Source: Lachnospiraceae bacterium P6B14
GTDB lineage: Bacteria > Bacillota > Clostridia > Lachnospirales > Lachnospiraceae
Reading direction: 5' to 3'
DNA: 64,000 bases
Assembly (NCBI GenBank): GCA_000687695.1
Contig: JHWZ01000012.1
Location: 1 to 64,000 of the forward strand
The position numbers and the translations under genes were made by a program. The notes beneath the pieces are model-generated. The model was not told the origin of the DNA, did no database searches, and saw only the letters and a list, made by a program, of their open reading frames with translations. Positions 1 through 7,800 of this stretch are shown here, in pieces (position 1 is the first letter of the stretch; each line of letters opens with the position of its first letter).

Positions 1-220
1 CCTTATCCTTTTCATTTCTGGTCTTTAATTCCCTTGTCCATCCATAAAAACGATTGAATCCCTCTATATCGTTGTCGAAAACGAATACTTTTGTTGAAAG
101 CTCTATCCCTCGGTAATCAAAAGCTCTGGCATAATGCGTCCGGCTTCCGATATCGACTCCGATAACGAGAGTTGACTCTGATACTTGCAAAATCTTTTCG
201 TTTTGTGTATAATTCTTCAT
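1..220 (-). CDS. IS110-family transposase, N-terminal fragment cut by window edge
   Basis: The reading frame begins at an ATG at 218-220 and runs off the left edge, so only about 73 residues are visible. A GGAGG ribosome-binding site lies at 227-231. The sequence VIGVDIGSRTHYARAFD followed by FDNDIEGFNRFYGW matches the start of the DEDD (RuvC-like) catalytic domain of IS110/IS1111 transposases, where the first Asp of the DEDD set is in the VGVDIG segment. Such enzymes excise and insert circular elements and, in characterised members, use a bridge RNA from a non-coding end of the element. The catalytic Ser-containing C-terminal domain would be outside the window, so activity cannot be judged. 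The element adjoins a truncated response regulator at 295-462. Confidence 0.8.
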   Translation of the reverse strand, partial: MKNYTQNEKILQVSESTLVIGVDIGSRTHYARAFDYRGIELSTKVFVFDNDIEGFNRFYGWTRELKTRNEKDK

Positions 221-294
221 ATGAGGCCTCCGATCTGATTATTGGTTTAATCCGTCAAGATATACCTTAATCATATCGTAAGGTCTCATTTTTT

Positions 295-462
295 TCAATT
301 GGCACTTTTTAATGAATTACAGGAATGCTCCTCATCAAAAATCTTCAGAGCTTCCTTACCTGAGGCCGCAAGAAACACATCCGCATCGGGAAGCACTTTT
401 TTTACTTCCTTTTCCATGCCGACGCGCATCATCTTTTCATCATCAGCGATCAAAACCTTCAT
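295..462 (-). pseudogene. Truncated response regulator (receiver domain remnant)
   Basis: A 55-codon frame starts at ATG 460-462 behind a GGAGG site, four bases after the stop of the upstream histidine kinase, so it was the next gene of that operon. It begins MKVLIADDEKMMRVGMEKEV, the beta1-alpha1 start of a CheY-like receiver with the acidic DDE pocket, and continues to about KIFDEEH before turning into unrelated sequence and a TGA stop. The phosphoacceptor Asp, the rest of the receiver and any DNA-binding output domain are missing. The break lies next to the IS110-type transposase at 1-220, so disruption by insertion is the simplest explanation. The kinase next door has probably lost its adjacent partner. 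Whether the rest of the gene exists left of the window cannot be seen. Confidence 0.8.
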
Positions 463-465
463 ACG

Positions 466-1785
466 TCATTCCTCCGGGATTCGTATGCAGATCCTCGTTC
501 CTTTGCCGGGAATACTCTCAACCTCCATACTGCCGTCGCACATCAGCTCCAGTCTTTCCTTCGTGTTTCTGAGGCCTATATGAACACCCTCTTTTTCAAA
601 TACATTTTCATCATCGAACCCGATCCCGTCATCCAGTATTTCAATCTGATGCACTCCATCGATAAGTCTCGTGCGTATCCTGATATGCCCCTCAGGCGGA
701 TCCTTCTGACGGATCCCGTGACGGACCGCGTTTTCCACGAGCGTCTGCAGACAGAACGCCGGAATCCGAAAGTCCGTATCCTCAGCATCCAATTCAACCT
801 GCACCTGATCCTCGAAACGAAAAGCCTCCACCTCGAGATAGCTTTGAACCGTCGCAAGCTCCTTTTTAAAGTCCACGCACTCCCTCTCATCCAGCACGTC
901 GAGACTTCCTCTCAAGTACCCCGAAAGATCCTTCAGCGCCTTTTTTGAACGGGATACATCCTCATCAAGACCATAGTAGATGCCGGTCAGAGCATTGTAT
1001 ATAAAGTGCGGCTTTATCTGATTGTATAATAGTCTTATGTTCTCATCTGAAATCCATTTTTCTCTTTCGCGCTCACGCTCCACAACCATAGCCGTGTAGT
1101 CCATCATATGCGACACGAAGGTAAAGATCACCGCTATACAGGTCGCTATGTTGACTAACGACGCCCCATAGTGGAACACCTGCAGCACGAGTGAAAACAT
1201 CGGAAAGATAAGTGCCGACAAAATTGCGAACCTCTCAAGTTTTGTAAGATCCCTAAAGAAGTTCAAAAGCAAGACCAGGATCAGCAAAACACCCATGATG
1301 TAAGTAAAACTTATCAGCCAGTTTCCCGGCAAACGATAGTATCTGTTATTTACATCAAAATCATATAAAAACGGAAACGCGGAGTTTAGCAGGATCATCG
1401 CCACTCCGAGAAATCCTATTCCATACTCTATCGACTTCCAGTTTCTGATCGAGACCTTTACCCTCTCCTCGATCAGGCCGGAAAAGTAGTATACTCCCGA
1501 GATGATAACAAGGTATCCCATCACAAACACGAGCAGGTTGGCTATCCTGACAATATAAAAAGCCCCCGTCCCGGCATGGCCACGGAAGCCTATCGCAAAC
1601 ACATCCGAGATGAGCAACAGACCATCCGCAACGATAAACTGTGTCAGGCCCCGTGCTTTCTTCGCATCTGCCCATCTGGTCTGCCAGATAACGATCACGG
1701 CAACTATACAGAAAAACGCTCCCCAACCCTCGATAACCAGCTGGATGATACGGGATAATTCAGGAGCTCCGGCTGAACCTGTCAT
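466..1785 (-). CDS. LytS-type sensor histidine kinase, integral membrane
   Basis: A 439-residue kinase with about six to seven predicted membrane helices in residues 15-230, a short coiled linker (VEREREREK) and a cytoplasmic kinase core. The His_kinase family signature NQIKPHFIYNAL puts the phosphorylated His at about residue 260. The ATP-binding domain shows the N box LVENAVRHG near 352, a DDGIGFD G1 box near 387 and a later GLRNTKERL segment. This is the LytS/YehU class, which usually pairs with LytTR-type regulators. The start overlaps the stop of the PrsW-type gene in an ATGA arrangement, so the two are translationally coupled. The cognate regulator immediately downstream is truncated (295-462). 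The signal sensed is unknown. Confidence 0.88.
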   Translation of the reverse strand: MTGSAGAPELSRIIQLVIEGWGAFFCIVAVIVIWQTRWADAKKARGLTQFIVADGLLLISDVFAIGFRGHAGTGAFYIVRIANLLVFVMGYLVIISGVYYFSGLIEERVKVSIRNWKSIEYGIGFLGVAMILLNSAFPFLYDFDVNNRYYRLPGNWLISFTYIMGVLLILVLLLNFFRDLTKLERFAILSALIFPMFSLVLQVFHYGASLVNIATCIAVIFTFVSHMMDYTAMVVEREREREKWISDENIRLLYNQIKPHFIYNALTGIYYGLDEDVSRSKKALKDLSGYLRGSLDVLDERECVDFKKELATVQSYLEVEAFRFEDQVQVELDAEDTDFRIPAFCLQTLVENAVRHGIRQKDPPEGHIRIRTRLIDGVHQIEILDDGIGFDDENVFEKEGVHIGLRNTKERLELMCDGSMEVESIPGKGTRICIRIPEE

Positions 1786-2441
1786 ACGTCACCACTCTCC
1801 TTGAGAGAACGGATCTTTCCTGACTTGATAAAAAATACGATAAACGGAATATACGTGGAGATCGGAAGAACAAATCCCCAGTATTTATATGTCTCAGACT
1901 GGACCAAAGTGTTGAACACCGAATGATAAGTGATCGCCAACGTGAGCAGTGCAAAAGTACCTGAGATGAAAAGCTTTCTTCTCGTCTTGATAAACGAAAT
2001 ACCATATCCCACAGCCGCTGTACAGATACCGTGCATAAGACCGGATGCAAACCCTCTGATAACCGCCCAAACGATACTGACCGTCGCGATGTTCTGAGTG
2101 AGTATGATCATGTTCTCAAGTACGGCAAATCCGACTCCCACTGCAAACGCCAACGGGATGAGCTTTGACTTCTCCGAGTCAAACAAAAATGCATAGTACA
2201 GGATCGGCAGAGCCTTGATGATCTCCTCACTGACAGGGGTCAGATTCGTCGTGATATAGTACAGATCAAAATCGACATTACTCCTGATAAAGCCGTTCAC
2301 CCCTGCAGCAAACAAGCAGGCAAATATACCTATCATCATAAATCCCACTAAAAGTCTTGATCTTCCGGTCAAAAGCGGAAGCATCAGAAGCAACGGAACC
2401 ATGATACAGATAAACAGGATATAGATCATATTTTGGTCCAT
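1782..2441 (-). CDS. PrsW-type intramembrane glutamic protease homologue
   Basis: A 219-residue polytopic membrane protein. The start is set at ATG 2439-2441, since a GAAGGAGGCGATGAG stretch directly precedes it; the longer frame upstream overlaps the previous gene. Motifs of the CPBP/PrsW superfamily are visible: EE in PVSEEIIKALP, a second Glu in GVGFAVLENMI and His in GLMHGICTAAVGYG. These form the proposed glutamic-protease active site in the membrane. Known PrsW proteins cleave anti-sigma factors; other members of the superfamily process C-terminal sorting signals (for example myxosortase). Its place in an operon with a sensor kinase fits signalling, while its proximity to genes with a shared C-terminal VFG-helix tail allows a processing role. 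Substrate unknown. Confidence 0.72.
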   Translation of the reverse strand: MDQNMIYILFICIMVPLLLMLPLLTGRSRLLVGFMMIGIFACLFAAGVNGFIRSNVDFDLYYITTNLTPVSEEIIKALPILYYAFLFDSEKSKLIPLAFAVGVGFAVLENMIILTQNIATVSIVWAVIRGFASGLMHGICTAAVGYGISFIKTRRKLFISGTFALLTLAITYHSVFNTLVQSETYKYWGFVLPISTYIPFIVFFIKSGKIRSLKESGDV

Positions 2442-3091
2442 CTCATCGCCTCCTTCTTTAAAATCGGCAGAAGGATGAGACAAAACAGTGCCATCGCGCA
2501 TCCGGCTACCATATATAAATGTGTCATCTGTCTCAAATCCGCCACCAGCATTACCGTAGTCGATATGCACAGGAAAAACGCAACCGCATTGTACCCGCGG
2601 ATCTGACGTACCACTCCGTAATCAACATCCGGTAGGATCAGATGTTTGAAGTGGAACCTCGCAGATATTGCTATGACGAACAAAACAACGGAATATGCTA
2701 TCAGCTTTATACTGATATTATCAAAAGCATACATCGGTACAAAAGAAGCAATCAAAGCTACCGGTACAATCCAGCTGATCAAACGGTATTTCAAAAACTT
2801 CATACTGCCATCATCAGCAAGACCGTCTATCATGCCGAAGTTTGCACTGAATAAAAATAAAAAGCACCCCAACATACAGAGTATACCGACATGGAACCCA
2901 TCCGGTATATTCTTACCCGTGAGGTACTGCAAGAGTAAATATATACGACTGATCATCATACATGCCACTGCCAAAACGACCATCTTTAAGTAGAGTGGTC
3001 GCTTTCTGATCAGGATAGTAAACAAACCATAGATAAAACCAAGCAGACTTGCCGCGAGAATTATAAGGTTGGTGATTATCTCTATAGTCAT
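2426..3091 (-). CDS. Polytopic membrane protein of unknown function
   Basis: A 221-residue protein made almost entirely of hydrophobic segments, with about seven predicted helices (roughly residues 5-27, 36-56, 66-84, 104-123, 127-145, 165-184 and 192-212). I recognise no family motif. Its start has a GGGGGAGCTAT spacing before ATG. It is the first gene of a four-gene operon (this gene, PrsW-type protease, LytS-type kinase, broken response regulator) driven by a near-consensus promoter at 3138-3166, and it overlaps the protease gene by 16 bases. Two small membrane proteins co-transcribed with a membrane kinase suggest a sensing complex, but that is inference. Confidence 0.6.
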   Translation of the reverse strand: MTIEIITNLIILAASLLGFIYGLFTILIRKRPLYLKMVVLAVACMMISRIYLLLQYLTGKNIPDGFHVGILCMLGCFLFLFSANFGMIDGLADDGSMKFLKYRLISWIVPVALIASFVPMYAFDNISIKLIAYSVVLFVIAISARFHFKHLILPDVDYGVVRQIRGYNAVAFFLCISTTVMLVADLRQMTHLYMVAGCAMALFCLILLPILKKEAMRWTKI

Positions 3092-3137
3092 ATAGCTCCC
3101 CCATACTCCTTCTTTGGCATAAAACTACACGTTGGTT

Positions 3138-3166
3138 ATTATACCATATTATGGGGAAAAATGCAA
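3138..3166 (-). promoter_or_regulatory. Sigma-A type promoter of the membrane protein-PrsW-kinase operon
   Basis: On the - strand: -35 TTGCAT (3161-3166), 17-base spacer, -10 TATAAT (3138-3143), about 45 bases before the ATG at 3091. Confidence 0.75.
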
Positions 3167-3201
3167 TATCAAAAAATCCGACCCGATCAACCCGTTTGAT
3201 T

Positions 3202-4797
3202 TCAGGACTTTTCTCTCCTTTTTCGCTTTGGAATATAAAATCCTGTCCCTACGATCACGCAGAATACCACGATAAGAAGTAGGATCCAGATGTTCCAATC
3301 AGCGAACACACTGGCGTAGAATACCTCGTCCTTTATTTTTCTTATATTTTGTTTTTCGAGAGGTGCTGTATTGGAGAAAAAACACTCCTCATACTCATAC
3401 TGTGTGATGTTTTTTATTGCCGAATATGATCCGTTTGAACGCACCCCGATACGGGACCCGTTCAACAGTCCGCCGGAATACAGACGTGCTTCCGAAGCTT
3501 TTCCACACTGCAGGAAGAGGTCATCGTTTCGACCTTTTTTCCCTTTGTTGTTATACACCTTCATCAACCCCTGGACACTGATCCAGTGCACGGAATCTAC
3601 GTAGATTCCGCCACCACCGTAACCTCCGGCCGTGTTGTCATGGAAATCACTGTCTACGATAAACACATCATCATCGTTGATATATAATCCCCCGGCTGCA
3701 TCCTTAGCCCGGTTGTTGACAAAAACACATCGCCGGATCACCGTGCCGTCCTCATCATTGATGTAGACGCCTCCCCCGTCATCTCCACCGTAATTTCCGT
3801 CAAAGGTTGTATTCTTTATCCTCAGATTGCCGCGATCGATATAGATCCCGCCGCCATCATCATCTGCCTCGTTTCGGATAAACTGACTGTCCTCGATGGT
3901 GATGTAGGAGTCTCCCTCATCCGCAAAAATAGCACCGCCGTAATCCTCGCTTTTGTTCTCGCGAAATACGCAGTTTTTGATCCTGATCCTGCCACCGTCT
4001 GCGAAAATCGCACCACCGTTCGTGTTTAGAAACGCATCTCGCGTCTTGTTATGAAACACATGGACACCTTTTAGGATCAGCTTTGCACTGCCACCGTTTG
4101 TCTTTATCGCTCCACCATGATCGTTTGTCTGATTACAGCAGATATTGCCACCCTCCATCCTTACCGTGGCGCCTCCTTTGATATGGATGCAACCGGCTCC
4201 GTCTTCACTGGCGCCGCCCATGAGACAGCCACCGGTAGTCTGCACTCCGTCGATGGTCTTTCTCACCGTCGGATTGGAATCGATGATACGCAGGTAGGCC
4301 CCATCGCTGACATTGATCAATTCACCGTCATCATTCTGATCGTTCCCGCGCTTGCGGTCGATATTAAAGCCGTTCAGATCGATGGTTATATATTTTTTCC
4401 CGTATACATTGATGTGTCCTCCGGAGAATCCATCCACCTCACTTTTGGAGTTATCGAGTCCCTCCACATGCCTACGCTTTAAATCTGTTCCGAGATTGTA
4501 CTTTCCGATGGAGTATTTTTCACCTCTTACCTTTATATTTTCCTTGGATTTGGATGCACTCCAATCGCTAAGCAGTTTGATGGTTGTCATCTTGTTCTTG
4601 TCCGTAGAGGACGCATAGAGGGTATAGCACCAGCCCTCGCTGAAGGTGTCATAATACTTGGTCTCCCCCCACTGGTTTTTCACCTCACAGCAGGCTGCAT
4701 GACTCACTACACCGGACAAGACTGCGCCAAAACAAAACATACATAATGTAAGTACGCAGGAATATATCATTTTTTTAATTATATCACTCACATGCAT
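3202..4797 (-). CDS. Secreted right-handed beta-helix protein with VFA-type C-terminal anchor
   Basis: A 531-residue exported protein. Residues 1-35 form a signal peptide. Residues about 190-430 consist of parallel beta-helix coils of the form GGAIxxxGGxIxIxxCxFxxN, for example NGGAIFADGGRIRIKNCVF, repeated about seven times at 20-30 residues with Asp/Gly-rich turns, as in Pmp-like and pectate-lyase-like adhesins. No polysaccharide-lyase catalytic residues are evident. The C-terminus is YASVFADWNIWILLLI, a membrane helix and KRKRREKS, matching the tripartite tail of the neighbouring secreted proteins. A GGGGGCGGG site precedes the ATG. It is the last gene of the 12376-3202 operon, 15 bases after the 1663-residue gene. 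It probably resides on the cell surface; ligand unknown. Confidence 0.7.
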   Translation of the reverse strand: MHVSDIIKKMIYSCVLTLCMFCFGAVLSGVVSHAACCEVKNQWGETKYYDTFSEGWCYTLYASSTDKNKMTTIKLLSDWSASKSKENIKVRGEKYSIGKYNLGTDLKRRHVEGLDNSKSEVDGFSGGHINVYGKKYITIDLNGFNIDRKRGNDQNDDGELINVSDGAYLRIIDSNPTVRKTIDGVQTTGGCLMGGASEDGAGCIHIKGGATVRMEGGNICCNQTNDHGGAIKTNGGSAKLILKGVHVFHNKTRDAFLNTNGGAIFADGGRIRIKNCVFRENKSEDYGGAIFADEGDSYITIEDSQFIRNEADDDGGGIYIDRGNLRIKNTTFDGNYGGDDGGGVYINDEDGTVIRRCVFVNNRAKDAAGGLYINDDDVFIVDSDFHDNTAGGYGGGGIYVDSVHWISVQGLMKVYNNKGKKGRNDDLFLQCGKASEARLYSGGLLNGSRIGVRSNGSYSAIKNITQYEYEECFFSNTAPLEKQNIRKIKDEVFYASVFADWNIWILLLIVVFCVIVGTGFYIPKRKRREKS

Positions 4798-4812
4798 GTG
4801 CCCGCCCCCTTT

Positions 4813-7800
4813 TTAACTCTTGATCTTTACATCCATCCTTATCGTCTTCCTGCCCCAATCCGTGATATCAAACAGAGCCTCTCTCTTCACCGTGTTATCG
4901 TACCGGTGAGCAAAAAGGAAAAGTCTGGTCTCAACAAACTTGTTTTGGAATACGGTGGTTGCTCCACGGTTCAGGTTCCCAATCTCACCCTTATCTGTCA
5001 TGATGTATTCATATCTGGTCACGCCGGCTCCGGACGGGATTGCATCCGCCCTTGCCATAACCAGGGATACGATGGGTGAAGATGTCTTTTCCGACTCATC
5101 CCAGGTACAGTACATATAGATTTCGTCTCCGTCCGTACCACTGTTCAGACTCACATCCGACACCGGATAGTACTCGCATCCGTCCTTTTCAAATCCATCC
5201 TCCTGATACGGTTCTCCCTCCGTGATCAGGATGTCCCGGATACCAACATCATCTGCATCCTCGCCTTCGGTCACGCCCAGGCTGTAGCCGATACATACAG
5301 ACTCCTCCGCAGGCTTGCCGCCGCTTTTCAGATCCATGGAATCCGTACCAAAAGGCAGTCCTTTGTGAGAACCATCCGCAGTTTCCGGTCTTCCGATACT
5401 TGTGCCCAGTCCGTAATTGGTATCGTAGCTGTATACCAAAGCAGCTCCCTGTGCAACCACATTCCGGATCGCTTCATCATGATTCTTTCCCCGACCGATA
5501 AAAAACTGTGTGATCGATGAATCCGTGGTATCTACTTTGACATGACCACTGATCTTGTTATGGAACTTTAAGCTCAGATTAACAGCATTTTTTTTCAGCT
5601 CTGTCTTTTTCAGGATTTTCTCATAGGGTTCCAGATCGTCATCCTCATCGATGGCATCCAGTTTCTGCTGTAAATCCGAGGGATCTACCTTATCTGTCGT
5701 AAAAATCGTTCCGCTGCCACCGAGGACGAGATTCTCGTCGAAGCTAACCTCCGTGATCGGTAATCCCGGAGAGGAATTCGATGAGGTTGTTGTATAGTAG
5801 CAGACATCTCCCACTTCATTTCCTGCTTTATAGTACTTCACGCCACCAACCTTGATCGTAGAGGGCGCGGTTTTCCCTTTGAATTTATAGCGGAGGATCC
5901 CCGTGATCGCTTCATCCCGCTCATCGGTATAGGATACACCCACATAAGCATAGTGCTTAGCCTGATTTTTCAGTCCGAGATCTTTGTAGTAGTACTTGTA
6001 TCGGGACTGCTTCACCGGTTCGCTGTCCGCATCCAGGTATTGATACCACGCATACTGCGGCTCCACGGCGATATTTGTCGGCAACACCTCTCCGTTGCAT
6101 CCGGCGTACGCCGATATCATAGCCATATCATCGGCAGCCTTGTAGGTGAAGTACTCCTGCTCATCATTCATTTTTGAAGGCGGTGTATAAGTAGCGACAT
6201 AGATGCCTGAAACATAAGCCTTCCTGCGTTCTTTCTCTCTTCGTATGTAAAAATGTACCCCATCCATCCACGTTGAAATATCGAAGTTTTCTGTCATATA
6301 CGGATAGATTATATGAGAAATGGGACGCATACCCGCCGGCGCACTCGCATCTTTTGATACCAGGATATCCGATGGTTTGAGTGCCGGATGTGCATCATCG
6401 GCCGCCAAAACATACATGCCTCTCTCTGCGAAAGGATAATATCTTTTCACCTTCAACTTCTGCCAGGCTTCAACCGGCTCCTTCTGCAGAGATCTTGCAT
6501 CGTACTGCGCCCTTGTATCACTGTCCACATCTCTGTCATCTGTGGTATCGGTATAAAATCTCTTCGGATCCGCTAACTCATCATTGAAACCACTATAGTC
6601 CTTTGTATAGATCAGCTTCGATTTGTCTCCTCCCATGTTATATACATCCATGGCGAGATAGGTTCCCTCCGCGGACGGAACCGAACTCTGGATGCTTTCC
6701 GAGAACGTAGTTCCCTTATAGTACCTGATATCTCCGATAGCCCGGAAAGGATTCCTGGTGGTAGCATATCCGATATAACAGGTATTCTGCTGGTATTTAC
6801 CGGTCAGCTTATATTTTTCATTCAGATTGGGGTCAAATGGGGTATAACCCATATTTCTGATCTTATCCTTCAGTTTATTCTTTGCCGAATTACTCGGTCC
6901 CAGTGTAGGCAGGAAAAATGCGTGGATTCCGGAGATGTACTCCTCATCCGACTCCACATATGTTACACCCTTTTTCTCCTCAACTTTGGTTCCGGGCGAA
7001 ACAAAGGATACCGCCGGCTGGTAGTAGACATATCTTCTTTTTCCGCGATCAATATTGAAGTTGAAGGCCGCACCGCCGCTTCCGGGGATGATTGGCTCGT
7101 ATCCCACGGGCGCCTTACCAAGCGAGTCCACGACCTCAAAATCAGCCAGTATCGGCGCGCCCGAGTAGGACATAAAGGTAGAGTCGGGCACCGATTCTGC
7201 TGATGCACCCCCACCGGAGACAGCTTCTGAACTCTCGGATGCCACCTTCGATGAAATATCGGTCTCTCCCTGATTAACCGCCGTCTGATACAGTGTAAAC
7301 GAACCGCTCTGGCTTGATCCTACCTCTGCGTATCCAATATTATTTCTCCGGTATCCTCCTCCCAGAGAGTTTCCGGTTGAGATACAATCCACACGGATAT
7401 CACGGATCGCATCGTTGATGTTCTCCGTTGTGGCAAATCCGAGATACGTGTAGCATCCTTCATCCGGTGTTAGATTCTGATCCAGAAAATGATACTTTCC
7501 GGCCTTCAGTTTGATGGCCGCCTTGGCATCTTTTTCATCTTTCTCTGAAACCAGGATCAGATCCGAAACATATTTTCCTGATTGTTTGAACCGAGCTGCC
7601 ACCGGATCTTTGAGCGTTTCCTCTGTACGATAGTACAGATAGATTCCCCCATCTTTATCCTCGTACTGATTGGAGTTCAGATTTACTGCATTTTCATTTC
7701 CAAATGATGAAAATGCCTGATATCCGCTGACAGATTCACTGTAATCTCCTTTTTGTATCATGAAGATATCGTTTATGTCCTCTCCGCAGATCGGACTGCC

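Noticed and set aside
3167-3201. Terminator of the beta-helix gene
   Set aside because: Only a five-bp stem (ATCAA/TTGAT) can be formed before a T run; too weak to annotate.
3202-4797. Pectate lyase
   Set aside because: The beta-helix coils are present but no catalytic or calcium-binding lyase motifs are recognisable; an adhesin-like role is safer.
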